Positions 27,476 through 37,300 of a stretch of DNA of 64,000 bases are shown here, one piece after another (position 1 is the stretch's first letter; every line of letters starts with the position of its first letter). The translations under genes were made by a program, and so were the position numbers. Under the pieces are notes generated by a model. It saw nothing but the letters and a program-made list of their open reading frames with translations, searched no databases and had not been told where the DNA came from. The stretch is from Betaproteobacteria bacterium (GTDB lineage: Bacteria > Bdellovibrionota_B > Oligoflexia > Silvanigrellales > Silvanigrellaceae), in NCBI GenBank assembly GCA_016868315.1, contig VGHE01000006.1:1-64000 (forward strand), written 5' to 3'.

Positions 27476-28513
27476 ATGGCCAATTCAGCAAGCCCGTTTG
27501 GGCTCCGTGAAGAAGATTTGATCGCCATACCGGTCGAAAGCCTCAAGGCCAATACGCCTATCAATTTTGACCTCTATGCCTCGGTTGGAGGCTCCGACCC
27601 TAGGCGAGCAAACGACATTGTGCTGTTCGCAAGTGCACCCTCGAACTGGCACAGCGCGGAGCCATCGATGCTGAAAAAGTGCGGAATTGCCCACTTTTTT
27701 ATTCGCCCAGACGACCAAAAACGCTACCGATCTTATCTTGCATTCAACACTGCATCACGGACTGTTGACCGCAATGGCACTCCAGAATTTCGCATTTCAC
27801 AGATTCAAGACATTGGCTCCCATCTTATGGAAGTCTGCTTTCACACGGGCATGGACAATCTCGTTCTGGACAGGTTGCAAACAGTCGCCAACGACATTGT
27901 CACGTGTCTGGAAGATGATCCGCGTGCCGTTCTGCACATCCAGAACCTGGTTGACCACGACATGTATACCTATTTCCATTCCACAGGTGTGGGAATTCTC
28001 TCTGTTGCGATCGCCAAAGCGATGGGCGAGAACAACGCTGATGTTTTGCGTTGCTTTGCCTTGGGTGGTTTGCTGCATGATATTGGCAAACGCGAAACGC
28101 CCTTACATGTTTTGAACAAGAGCGGACCGCTTCTCGATACCGAATGGGACATGATGAAGAAGCATCCGGAAGATGGCTTCAATGCTGTGAAGAGTCTCGA
28201 TGTACCCGAGATGGTGCGCGACATCATTCTGTACCACCACGAGAAACGCGACGGCACGGGTTATCCTTTCCGATTGAGTGCAGACAAAATCCCACTTCCA
28301 GCACAGCTCGTGAGCATTGCAGATATATTCAACGCTCTAACCACCACACGGAGCTATCATCGCAAGAGAACGCGCTTCGAAGCTCTCATGCTGATGAAGC
28401 AAGACATGCTTGGCAAAATTTGGGTCGACGCATTCAAAGGGCTCATCACCGCACTGACCGAAGGTGAAGCAGCAGCCGACGATAAGGAAATCCGCTCAAT
28501 CACTCTCGGGTGA
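27476..28513 (+). CDS. HD-GYP domain protein, probable c-di-GMP phosphodiesterase
   Basis: 345 aa. Residues 1-130 form an N-terminal domain like those preceding HD-GYP units in other proteins (DUF3391-like, tentative). The HD-GYP domain follows: FHSTGV, GGLLHDIGK (HD), KKHPEDG, YHHEKRDGTGYP (GYP) and a DIFNALT motif. The metal-binding residues look intact, so hydrolysis of c-di-GMP is likely. Its position opposite a pilT-like gene suggests a role in surface motility. A strong terminator follows its stop. Confidence 0.85.
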   Translation: MANSASPFGLREEDLIAIPVESLKANTPINFDLYASVGGSDPRRANDIVLFASAPSNWHSAEPSMLKKCGIAHFFIRPDDQKRYRSYLAFNTASRTVDRNGTPEFRISQIQDIGSHLMEVCFHTGMDNLVLDRLQTVANDIVTCLEDDPRAVLHIQNLVDHDMYTYFHSTGVGILSVAIAKAMGENNADVLRCFALGGLLHDIGKRETPLHVLNKSGPLLDTEWDMMKKHPEDGFNAVKSLDVPEMVRDIILYHHEKRDGTGYPFRLSADKIPLPAQLVSIADIFNALTTTRSYHRKRTRFEALMLMKQDMLGKIWVDAFKGLITALTEGEAAADDKEIRSITLG

Positions 28514-28804
28514 TGACTTTGGATTTCCAGAGAGCAGAGTGTCGACCGGTGTGTCGACACTCTTTTTTTTGTTGCACTCGGCACAACATGGAACAACATT
28601 TCCAGGTGATGTTGTTCCACCCCGTGCAATCGGAACGATGTGATCCAGGGTGAGTTCTTTGAAGGCGAACTTCTGGCCACAGTAGTGACACAAACCATTG
28701 GCTGTTTTCTGCTGCCACCAACGACTCTTCTTCGCTTCGCGCACTTTGCTGCGCTCGCGGCGGATGTGCTCTTCGTCTGCAAAAAGATAGGAGTTTAGTT
28801 CCAT
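28496..28804 (-). CDS. HNH endonuclease family protein
   Basis: 102 aa. Zinc knuckle and HNH motif: CHYCGQ (about residue 39), LTLDHIVPIARGG, NVVPCCAECNKKKS. The N-terminal 35 residues are basic. Such small HNH proteins nick or cut DNA, but targets vary widely. There is no adjacent methylase, so it does not look like a restriction system. It lies 15 bases after the SDR gene. No good ribosome-binding site is visible. Its C-terminal codons contain, on the opposite strand, the terminator of the HD-GYP gene; the stop overlaps that gene by 18 bases. Confidence 0.8.
   Translation of the reverse strand: MELNSYLFADEEHIRRERSKVREAKKSRWWQQKTANGLCHYCGQKFAFKELTLDHIVPIARGGTTSPGNVVPCCAECNKKKSVDTPVDTLLSGNPKSSPESD
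28536..28570 (+). terminator. Strong intrinsic terminator of the HD-GYP gene, inside the HNH gene
   Basis: Perfect 11-bp stem AGAGTGTCGAC / GTCGACACTCT with a 6-base loop and eight T. It lies 22 bases after the HD-GYP stop and is encoded within the convergent HNH gene, where the T-run corresponds to its lysine codons. Confidence 0.9.
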
Positions 28805-28819
28805 GGTCGGCGGCCGAGT

Positions 28820-29590
28820 TCAGGGCTTGGTGAGCAGAGCAACAATGTTCATGCCCAACTTGTCGGGCAAAACCCGAGACGCAGCCGCGAGAGCCTTGTT
28901 TGATGCTCCCAGAACGATGCGTGCTTCCCCCCGGCCAATCCCTTCAAGAGCCTGCGCAACAGCCTCGGGTGATTTCATCATTCCGAATTTGAGTTTGTCT
29001 GCATTGCCAGCAACCTCGAAAAATTCGGTTTCCGTGGGTCCAGGGCAAACGGCACAGGCACGCACACCCGAACCGCGGAGCTCATATGCGAGAGCCTCAG
29101 TGAAGTCGCGTACAAACTTTTTCGATGCTGCATAGACTGCAAAATTGGGAATGGGGATAAACGACGCCGTAGAGGCTATGTTTACAATTGTGCCGAAGCC
29201 ATTCTTTTTAAACGCAGGAACCGCGTAGTAGGTGAGCTCCACGAGCGCCTTGATGTTGAGCTCGATTTGACCGAGTTGCAGTTCCATGGGGATCTCGGTG
29301 AATCGGCCGATTTTGCCATAGCCTGCATTGTTAATGAGAAGATCGACGCCCGTACTTTCAATGACCGTGCGCAAGCGGCTTCGCTCAGAGGGATTCTCCA
29401 AGTCACAGGAAATGCACTCTGCCATAACGCCCATTTTGCGAATTTCGAGCGAGAGTTCCTTTAGCTTGTCTTCCCGCCGCGCCACGAGCACAACATCGGT
29501 GCCCTGGCGTGCGATTTGAAGCGCAAACTCGCGACCAAGTCCTGCCGATGCTCCCGTAATAAGAGCTCGCTTATGATTTGCAAAAGTCAT
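28820..29590 (-). CDS. Short-chain dehydrogenase/reductase (SDR)
   Basis: 256 aa. Classical SDR: cofactor motif TGASAGLG near residue 13, NNAGYG, catalytic Ser in IASTAS, and YAASK, then the CPGPTETEF loop. The arginines after the first strand (VARRED) suggest NADP(H). The region resembles DltE/YqjQ-type SDRs acting on lipid or keto substrates, but the substrate is not predictable. In tandem with the HNH gene. Confidence 0.9.
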   Translation of the reverse strand: MTFANHKRALITGASAGLGREFALQIARQGTDVVLVARREDKLKELSLEIRKMGVMAECISCDLENPSERSRLRTVIESTGVDLLINNAGYGKIGRFTEIPMELQLGQIELNIKALVELTYYAVPAFKKNGFGTIVNIASTASFIPIPNFAVYAASKKFVRDFTEALAYELRGSGVRACAVCPGPTETEFFEVAGNADKLKFGMMKSPEAVAQALEGIGRGEARIVLGASNKALAAASRVLPDKLGMNIVALLTKP

Positions 29591-29674
29591 TGTGGCCTCC
29601 CCCCCTCACCAGCCATCGGAATGCGATGGTCCTATTGTTCGCTGACATTCTTGCAGGGTTCAAGGAAAGGAGCC

Positions 29675-29700
29675 AAAAAAAAGGCAGCCCGAAGGCCGCC
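29675..29700 (-). terminator. Intrinsic terminator of the Ala-rich barrel gene
   Basis: On the minus strand, GGCGGCC-TTCG-GGCTGCC (one G-T pair, UUCG tetraloop) followed by eight T, about 45 bases after the stop at 29745. Confidence 0.9.
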
Positions 29701-29744
29701 CACCACAGAATCCTGTGAAGCCGCTCCCTCCTGGAGCAGGTGCA

Positions 29745-31346
29745 TCAGAACTTGTAGAACAATTTCAAAGTAACAACATTTGCGTCGAATGCGTTTTCGA
29801 CGCCACGGCCGCGCGCAGCAAGAACGTGATCGTAATCGAGCTGCACAGGCAACTTGAGCTTCAAGCCATCGAAGCTCACGCCGAGCTGGGCGCTGCGGGC
29901 AACGGAACCAGCGGATTCATCATCGCCGAGTTTGACCTTAGAATCGTTGTTCCAGCTGTAGCGTGCGTTGAGCATCAGGAAATCAATTGATGGAATCCAG
30001 GTACCAGGCGCGAGCATGAGCTTGGAGTAGCCTACCTGACGTGCGCCCTTGCGCTCGAGGTCTTTCTCTTCACCCTTGTCAGCTTCAGCGGCAGTCCAGG
30101 CCTTGCCCTTGGAGAGCATGATTTCGGTTTGGTTCTCCAGCTGCAGCTGAACTCCGTTGATCACTTCGTAGTCAGCGTTCAAACGAACTGCACCGTCAAG
30201 CGTACCGCGGCCGACAGGAACTTCATCCTTCTTGGTGGCTTCAGCGTAGTTGCTTGAATTCAGACGCACACCAGCGGCAATCGAAGTGTACAAAGGCACG
30301 CCATCGAACCAAGGCTCTTTGACTGTGGACAGAGCGTACTTCGCACCGATTTCGATGTCGCCGAGACCCTTCTGGAACTTGGTGTCTTCGACTGTTTTCT
30401 TTGCATCTTCGTAGGCGCCTGCAATGCGGGTCTCAGCGATTGCAGAGCGGAGCTTGTTGTCAATAAAATCCTTGACGTTCGCCCCAGCAGGAATCTTCAC
30501 GCCTGCCATCAGAATTGGCAATTGAGCAGCTAAAGGATTAGCGTTTGCGATCAGAGTAGCGACTGCCTGAAGGTCGATATCTCGAGGAGCATTTATATTT
30601 GCAGCATAAGCTTGGCTTAGTTCGCCCGCTTGATTGCCTGCCACAACGCTCTTTACAGTTGCAGCTGCTGCTGTTGTTATTGTTCCAAACTGCGCCTCGA
30701 AGCCAGGGCGAACCAGAGTTGAAACAAATTTCTCCTTGTCAGAAATCTCAGCCTTGCCGCTCAGACGGTATGGGATGAGCAACTGAGCAGAAATCTTGTC
30801 GGTGATGCCGTATTCGAAGACAGCAGTTGCGATGTTCGCGCTGATCTTAAAGCCATTCTCAACCTTATTACCTGCACCATCGTAGCCCTTTTCAGATTTC
30901 GCGCCGGCATAGACTGCGCGGAAACGAAGAACGCTTTCGGGAAGAACAGCGGACTCTGGAATAATGAGCGACTTGATTGTGCCTGCAAGCTCAGCGGAAT
31001 CTTTTGGTTGAGCTGCCATTGCATCTTTCACAGCTTCCTTGGCTTCAGTTGCAGCAGGAGCTGCTGGAGCTGCTGGAGCTGCTGGAGCTGCTGGAGCTGC
31101 AGAAGCGGCCTTTTGCTCTTCAACCTTCTTCACAGCAGAAGCTGCTGCATCTTGAGCAGCTACCTTCGCATCCGTTGCTTGGGTCTTTGCACCGGCTTTA
31201 ACTTCCGAGGCCTTTGCTTTGGCATCAGCTGCAGTCGCAGCTGCACCGGCTTTGATTTTAGAAGCAGCGGCTTTGGCATCAGCGCCATAAGCAACTGCGG
31301 CATTGGCAGCGACCATTGTTGCAACGACTTGGAAAACAGTTCTCAT
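29745..31346 (-). CDS. Outer-membrane beta-barrel protein with Ala-rich periplasmic segment
   Basis: 533 aa from the ATG at 31346, which follows a perfect AAGGAG. Signal peptide at residues 1-21 (cleavage near AYG-AD). Residues about 22-80 are an Ala/Lys-rich helix with repeating AxxAKAxA spacing, then an (AAP)n linker, then strand-rich sequence with alternating aromatic residues to a terminal Phe, typical of an outer-membrane barrel. The last part resembles transporter-like barrels of the PF13557 type (tentative). The helix plus Pro-Ala linker could bind or span peptidoglycan. Function unknown. Confidence 0.75.
   Translation of the reverse strand: MRTVFQVVATMVAANAAVAYGADAKAAASKIKAGAAATAADAKAKASEVKAGAKTQATDAKVAAQDAAASAVKKVEEQKAASAAPAAPAAPAAPAAPAATEAKEAVKDAMAAQPKDSAELAGTIKSLIIPESAVLPESVLRFRAVYAGAKSEKGYDGAGNKVENGFKISANIATAVFEYGITDKISAQLLIPYRLSGKAEISDKEKFVSTLVRPGFEAQFGTITTAAAATVKSVVAGNQAGELSQAYAANINAPRDIDLQAVATLIANANPLAAQLPILMAGVKIPAGANVKDFIDNKLRSAIAETRIAGAYEDAKKTVEDTKFQKGLGDIEIGAKYALSTVKEPWFDGVPLYTSIAAGVRLNSSNYAEATKKDEVPVGRGTLDGAVRLNADYEVINGVQLQLENQTEIMLSKGKAWTAAEADKGEEKDLERKGARQVGYSKLMLAPGTWIPSIDFLMLNARYSWNNDSKVKLGDDESAGSVARSAQLGVSFDGLKLKLPVQLDYDHVLAARGRGVENAFDANVVTLKLFYKF
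31057..31101 (-). repeat. 9-bp tandem repeat, 5 copies, in the barrel gene
   Basis: Plus-strand unit GGAGCTGCT, the last copy ending GCA. It encodes the AAP repeats of the linker. The frame is kept if copy number changes. Confidence 0.9.
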
Positions 31347-31403
31347 GACAACTCCTTTGATAAAAACCAAAAAACAGTATCTTAAGGGACGCTTTTAGAA
31401 GCT

Positions 31404-31452
31404 ATCATAGGATCAGTGCGTGTCAATTTTACAACACACGGCAAAATGACAC
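31404..31452 (-). promoter_or_regulatory. Possible promoter and inverted repeat upstream of the barrel gene
   Basis: On the minus strand a perfect TTGACA (31421-31426) and a good TATGAT (31404-31409) occur, but only 11 bases apart, so they may belong to different promoters. Near-perfect inverted arms GTGTCAATTTT and AAAATGACAC (31420-31452) surround this site and could be an operator. Confidence 0.35.
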
Positions 31453-31611
31453 CGGTTTCATTCTTCGGTTCGAGAGCTGAATTTAAGACAGAATTTTGTA
31501 TACTCTCATGCAGCACAACATCATTCCAAATCAGACTAAACTGGTTGTGTTCAGCAAGAGCCGCTTCGGACGAAAAGTAGACTGCGCCACTCTCTTGAAA
31601 ACGGAGAATCA

Positions 31612-33618
31612 ATGCTCACGAGAAAAATGAAGTTGCCAGCCGCACTGTCGATTCTGCAATGCATTGCCTTGTCGGGCTGCAAACAAAACAAGCCCACCAG
31701 TGAAACCCAACAGACAGCCGGTGACACTCAAAATGTTCGGTGTGATGTGATTGTCGTGGGTGGCACAACCGCCGCATTCTCCGCTGCAATCACGGCTGCC
31801 GACAATCTTCAGCCCGGTGAAGTGGCCTGCCTGACCGAGCCTACGGATTGGCTTGGGGGACAGCTCACAAGCAGTGGTGTTCCAGCAGTAGATTATGCGC
31901 ACCACGACATTGAAGTTCCCGGCATTGGCAAAGTTAAGACCTCTGACGCTAGCCGTCATATGGCTTCTCAAAACAAATTCTTCGGCGAATGGATGAAGCA
32001 GCTAGGGCCTGTGAAAAACGAAAAGCTCGACTTCCCACAACCACCAACATGCTGGGTTTCCGTGCGCTGCTTCCCACCCACCAGCCTTCTTGGAACCATC
32101 AATGCATTGGCAGCAACCTACGAAGCTTCCGGACGCCTCAAGGTTTTCCGTAACACCGTTGTTAAATCTGTGCGCACGGAAAATGAACGGATAACCTCAG
32201 TCACGGTTATTCAACGCAGCAACATTGGCACTCCGCCAACTCGCCTCTCTGAACAGGTGGAAGACTGGTACAGCACAAAGGATTCATCAGACTTTAAGAA
32301 GAAGGTCATCACCCTTGCCGCACCACAGAAATCTGCTTCCAACGGGCAAAAGTATTTCCCGGTTGTCATTGATGCGACCGAATGGGGTGAAGTTTTGGTG
32401 TTGAGCGGATCCTCGTATCTGCAAGGAATGGAGCGCAATGAAAACGCCCCCGTTGGGCAGGGAGCACAAGAAACTTGCGGCCAGGCGATTGTTTATCCCA
32501 TGACCCTTCGCATGAACGAAACACCTGTGCCCGATTCGGCTTTGGCACGCGGACGCTGGAGCAAAGATTTTCAACCTAAAATTGAAGCCTACAAACAATC
32601 TCTTGTGAAGCGTGGACTCCTCGACGCAGGAAAGTCTCTTTACAGCATTGCAACAAGCAACCGTGCGTTCACCTTTGACGAGGTCTGGAGCTACCGTCGT
32701 TTGGTCGTTGGACCCGTTGAGCGCACAAGCGAAAAAGTCTATGGGTTCTTCCCCTCGGCACAGATAGGCGACATCACCAACCAGAACTGGGAGCTCGGCA
32801 ACGACTACCCCTACCGCTATCTGTTTCTTCCCATCGGTGAGGCGCGCAGCCAGGCTCGTTCTGGAAACTGGCGAGGTGGAATTGATGTTAAGGCGCTCGA
32901 TGAAGCTGAGCTTCAAGCGTGGGGCTGGGTTGATCATCTCCGCAAGAATGCAACTGTGACCTGGAACGGCCAGAAGCGCGATATTGGCCAGCACATCGTG
33001 CTTTCAGAAGCGCTGGGAACTCCCTATGGCTTGAGCAAGGTTCCTTACATCCGCGATACTCGCCGGAGCGTTGGATACGGCAGTGACGGCTCGCCGTTCG
33101 TCTACAAATACGGCGAAATGTTCACGGGCGTTGAGTTCCCAGATTCTGTTGGTATTGGCGCGTATGTGGCAGACAGGCACCCGAGCCGCAATCCAAACTT
33201 TAATGGCGAGCGTTGCTTCTCGAGCAACTATCCAGAGGGCTTCACTGCATACCCCAGGCCATTCACCTTGCCGATGCGGGCGCACACGAACTCCACGATA
33301 CCGAATCTCCTCGTGGCTGGAAAAACGATGGCACAAACCTTCCACGTTAATTCGGCAACACGCCTACACCCAATCGAATTCGTTTCGGGCACAGGCGCAG
33401 GTGCATTGGCAAGTTTCATGGCGCAGTCGCAGGTCACCTCGCACTTTGTTATGAAAAGCGAAAAGCATGTGGCTCTGGTTCAGGGGAGAATCAAAAAGTA
33501 TCAGCCACTGGTTTGGAGCAAGGAAGTGCTTGCAAGCTCCGTTGCAAAGCCACCTTTAATTCCTGGCCAGAACAACAAGAGCGACAAGGCTGAGAACGAA
33601 ACCAAGGCAAAAGAATAA
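31612..33618 (+). CDS. FAD-dependent oxidoreductase lipoprotein
   Basis: 668 aa. Lipobox LSGC (Cys 23) after a short signal, with GGAG before the ATG. The Rossmann dinucleotide motif VIVVGGTTAAFSAAITAA starts near residue 45, followed by TDWLGGQLTSSG. A C-terminal FAD-contact segment (LLVAGKTMAQTF ... RLHPIEFVSGTGAG) completes the FAD_oxidored (PF12831) pattern. Anchoring to a membrane as a lipoprotein is unusual for this fold, since FAD loading would normally need Tat export or periplasmic insertion; no twin-arginine is visible. Substrate unknown. Confidence 0.75.
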   Translation: MLTRKMKLPAALSILQCIALSGCKQNKPTSETQQTAGDTQNVRCDVIVVGGTTAAFSAAITAADNLQPGEVACLTEPTDWLGGQLTSSGVPAVDYAHHDIEVPGIGKVKTSDASRHMASQNKFFGEWMKQLGPVKNEKLDFPQPPTCWVSVRCFPPTSLLGTINALAATYEASGRLKVFRNTVVKSVRTENERITSVTVIQRSNIGTPPTRLSEQVEDWYSTKDSSDFKKKVITLAAPQKSASNGQKYFPVVIDATEWGEVLVLSGSSYLQGMERNENAPVGQGAQETCGQAIVYPMTLRMNETPVPDSALARGRWSKDFQPKIEAYKQSLVKRGLLDAGKSLYSIATSNRAFTFDEVWSYRRLVVGPVERTSEKVYGFFPSAQIGDITNQNWELGNDYPYRYLFLPIGEARSQARSGNWRGGIDVKALDEAELQAWGWVDHLRKNATVTWNGQKRDIGQHIVLSEALGTPYGLSKVPYIRDTRRSVGYGSDGSPFVYKYGEMFTGVEFPDSVGIGAYVADRHPSRNPNFNGERCFSSNYPEGFTAYPRPFTLPMRAHTNSTIPNLLVAGKTMAQTFHVNSATRLHPIEFVSGTGAGALASFMAQSQVTSHFVMKSEKHVALVQGRIKKYQPLVWSKEVLASSVAKPPLIPGQNNKSDKAENETKAKE

Positions 33619-33622
33619 ATTC

Positions 33623-34267
33623 TCAAGGTGCGCCGCCATCGGCGCCATGCGCCATCTGCACGCCCAAGCGCAGTTTATATGACTTGGGTGCTGCAGATCG
33701 GAGAGTCTTGAAATCGGCGATAGCCAGCGAATTGATTTTATCTCTTAAACAGGTTGCCATAGCTGGCTCGCGCTCAGCACCGTCGAGCAGTCCGCTGACT
33801 GTAAAGCCGGGTTTGTTGACATCAACCTTCACATCAAACCGGAACGAAAGCCCAGAAGCCGAGCCCTGAAGTTGCGCTCTGCAGGCCTGCAAGTGTGGAG
33901 CAAGCGCCTGAGATGCGCGCGAAACCAAATCAAGCCCACCCCATCCAAAGACATCTTTCATCTGTGCACCGGAATTCTCCTCAAGTGCATCCATGAAGGT
34001 CACAAATCCCATGGCCTCGCCACCAGCGAGGCTCACAGCGCGCAGCGCAGGTGCGTCTGAGAGGAAGGGCTGAGTAAAAAAAGGTGTGAAAAAGCCGGTT
34101 AGGAACACCAATGCAGAAATGAAAAACACCGAACTTTCAGCATTGACAGGTTGCCTGCTTGAAACTGAGGCAAGGCCAGTGAACTCACGGGGCAGTAGGC
34201 ACAGCTGAGTCTCGTCGAGAGCTGCCTTATCGCGAACCGAGCTGCTGTTTTCAAAATCGCAGTGCAT
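33623..34267 (-). CDS. Single-pass membrane protein with AgmX/TonB-like C-terminal domain
   Basis: 214 aa. One transmembrane segment at about residues 45-65, small N-terminal cytoplasmic part, periplasmic remainder. The last 100 residues have the spacing seen in AgmX/PglI-type C-terminal domains (Cys in HLQACRAQL, strand FRFDVKVDV, Cys in MATCLRDKIN, final strand YKLRLGV). These resemble TonB-like domains and are common in former deltaproteobacteria. Function is not established. It converges on the FAD gene with a 4-base gap. Confidence 0.6.
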   Translation of the reverse strand: MHCDFENSSSVRDKAALDETQLCLLPREFTGLASVSSRQPVNAESSVFFISALVFLTGFFTPFFTQPFLSDAPALRAVSLAGGEAMGFVTFMDALEENSGAQMKDVFGWGGLDLVSRASQALAPHLQACRAQLQGSASGLSFRFDVKVDVNKPGFTVSGLLDGAEREPAMATCLRDKINSLAIADFKTLRSAAPKSYKLRLGVQMAHGADGGAP

Positions 34268-34308
34268 TTTTCTTCCCCGGACGAATAAACGTTTCGTTTC
34301 TTCGCGAG

Positions 34309-34334
34309 AAAAAAGCCCAGAGCTTAATTAGCTC
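34309..34334 (-). terminator. Probable terminator of the tldD-tldE-xth-PBP operon
   Basis: On the minus strand, GAGCT-AATTA-AGCTC overlapping the PBP stop codon, then TGGGC and six T. The stem is short and the T-run is offset by five bases, so efficiency is uncertain. Confidence 0.5.
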
Positions 34335-37300
34335 AGTTCACTGGATCCTCGCTGTTGAACGTATCGTCGATCTTGAACTTCGGAATAGGGAAATCTGGTG
34401 TCAGATTTTCCTTGGCCGGGGTCGGCTGCGGCGCGGGCTCTGCATTTTTTGCCAGGTCGCCAGGTGCAACAGCTTCAGGCTGAACGATGTTCGGAGGTTG
34501 TCCTTCTTTTTTGGCATCGACCGCACCCGGTGCAGAAGCAGGCGGCGCGTCGGCCACGGGAACCTGCGCAGGATGTGTCGCTTCTTTGACGCGCGGGCTG
34601 AAGGGGACAACGCGCCGAATGGGTGAGAACACACCATCGCTCACCTTTCCGCGGAGTGCGAGGCGCACAACGGCATTACCGCTGGCAGCATAGTCATCGA
34701 TGACCGAATTCAAGTCGGCACGCGACTCGTCTGTTCCATCGGTTTCGTCGCTCGTGGTGGTCGCACCATGCACGGGCACCGTGATCCGCTGTGCGTCGTC
34801 TCCATAGTCGAAGGGTACTTCACTCATTTTCTTTTCAAGCATGGGCTGCCAAACGATTTTCTCGGCATACCCTCTCTCGCGAATCAACGTCTGAGCGATT
34901 TCAATCCAGGCTGGCAAAGCACCCGTACCACCCGCCACTTTGAAGCCACGACGCCGCATCGGCTCGTTGGTGTCGTATCCAACGTATGCAGCAATTGTGT
35001 AGGTGTGTTCTGGAGTCAGGGATTTCGCTCCCTTGTCTTCGGGGTAAGGAAGAAAGCCAACATAGGTTGCATTGACGTAATCATTTGTTGTTCCCGTTTT
35101 ACCGAAGCTCGGAATACGCAGCGCAGCTTTCTCGAGCAGGGCATCTTCCTCTGGATTTTTGGAGCGCAAAACGACCGTACGGTTTGCTGCACGCGCTGTA
35201 CCGTTGGTAACCGTTCCGCGCAAAACACTGAGAATTGGGGCCGAATAGAATTCATCAAAAAGCTGGTGCTCCTGTGCCTCGGCCTCCCAGAGCAGGTTGC
35301 CTTGCTCATCCTCAATCCGCTTGATGAGCAGCAGTTGGTTTTCCTGATCCGTATTGAAGAATCTGTAGGTTTTGCCCTCGAGAAGGCTCTGATAGGCCAG
35401 AGCTAACTCTGCAAGCGTCACCACGTTCGCACCCAGCGGAAACGAGGGAACCCATTGAACATCGCTCTCGATTCCCATCTGCCTAGTCATCTTCTGCGCA
35501 TAAATCATTCCCAGAGAGTACCTAAAATCTGCGTGCCAGAAGAGTTTCTCAAGCGATGAGGAATCAGCAATGGTTTTGTATTTTCTCTCGACTTGCTCCT
35601 TGAGCTCAGCCACAACGCTCAGTGGCAAAAGACCATCGAGGAGAAGATTTTCTTCAGAGAGAAGCGCCGGGTTTGATTCAACAACCCTGAGCACCTCTTC
35701 GGGCTGCAGTGTTTTGAACGTCGGATTTTGCAACTGTGGCGATACAATTCCCATGTTGAAGGGCTCAGCTGACATCCACACCAGCTTTCCTTCAACTGCT
35801 TGAAAAGGAGCAAGCGTGGCAAGATCTTCGCGGCTCAGGAGAGCCTTTGACTGCACTAAATTCTTCACCCGATCGATGCTTGCAAGTGCCTGCTCACGCA
35901 TCCGTTCCCAACGGAGATAGTTGTTCCGCAGCACATGCAAACGAACCTGCTTCTCCTTTTCAGGCATCGCGCGAGGCCGTGCTGCCGCAACTCGAGCGAG
36001 CTCATCATCAAAGTCCATTCCATAGTTCATCGACTTGACGATGAAACGCATCTTGCGATCTTGCGAAACAGTAATGTCGTCGAGCAGCTCGCTGCGGACA
36101 ACATTGAATGTTCCCGCACGCAGGAAGGGCTCGCTGAAACGCGCGTTGTACTTGGACGCAAGCCGCTGTGCCAACGCCTCTTCATTTTCACCGGGTGCAG
36201 CAAGCTCAAGAGTCACCAGGAGTTCTTTGAACTGCGAAAACGTAAGGCGGTCGAGCATGTGTGCCAGCAACCAAACACTCGCCAAGTTTTCCGACTTTGC
36301 ACCAGCACCAGCAAAAGTTGTTTCTAGTGTATCGGGAGAGTGGTCGGGGCGGGGATAATAGAATTGTCCCTGCCAGGTATAAACGTTGCGTGTGTTGAGC
36401 AAGGGCTCGAGAATGTGCCAACCCAGTTGGAGGGCAGGATAGTAAGTCAGAGTCTTGAACGTACTTCCGGGCTGGCGTTTGGCAAAAACAGCGCGGTTGT
36501 ATTCGTGCGGCGCATAGCCTCCCACCATGGCCACAATTTGCCCTTTGTCGAGAACAATGGCTCCACCCTGAATACGTGGCTGCCGCTCAATATCGCATAC
36601 CAGGCGTCCATCCGGACGAATTTCACGCACACTTGTGAGAACGAACGTCCCTACGCTCAGCTGGTTCAGCAATGCGAGTTTGGACTTTTCAACACCGCGG
36701 TAAAGCGATTGGTCAGTAATCTTGGCAACGCGCTCAATAGCATCAGAGGGCACAAAACACTCGGGGATACCGAAGCTCACGGTCGCTGATTCCTTGCCCT
36801 TTTCCTTCGACAGTTGAATAATTTTTCCAACGTAAAAGGCATGCAGCTCTGGGCGCTGAATGGCCATAAATTGCGACGAATTAGCCTTTTCAAAACCTGA
36901 GAGAATCATTTCGAGGCGGCTTAGGTTCTGGCGCACACCATAAAGAGCTCCCCTTTGCACCGCTTCATCGAGCGTCGTAGTGATACGAAGCCCCATGGAT
37001 CCCACTTCATCGGCTGTCTCTGCGCCAACGGCTGCAAGCACCTCTTTGCGACTCAACTGACGTTGAACGAGCTCTGTGATGAAGATTTCATTGAACTGAA
37101 ATTTTCCTTGGCGAAATGGAACATCCTCACGTGCAGCAGCATCAAACTCGGCCTTGTTGATGAACTTGGTGTCGAGCATGCGACGCAACACATAATTCTT
37201 ACGCACCTTAGCATCAGCCTTGGCGCGCTCTTGTGCAGGAACGGCGCGCTTGGTGAATGGATTGTACCTTTCAGGTCCCTTTACGCTTCCCGCAATAAAT

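Noticed and set aside
28496-28804. HNH gene as part of a restriction or phage defence system
   Set aside because: No methylase, specificity or defence gene is adjacent; its neighbour is an ordinary SDR.
31382-31612. Small minus-strand frame of 76 codons upstream of the barrel gene
   Set aside because: No ribosome-binding site or motif; it covers the promoter region of two divergent genes.
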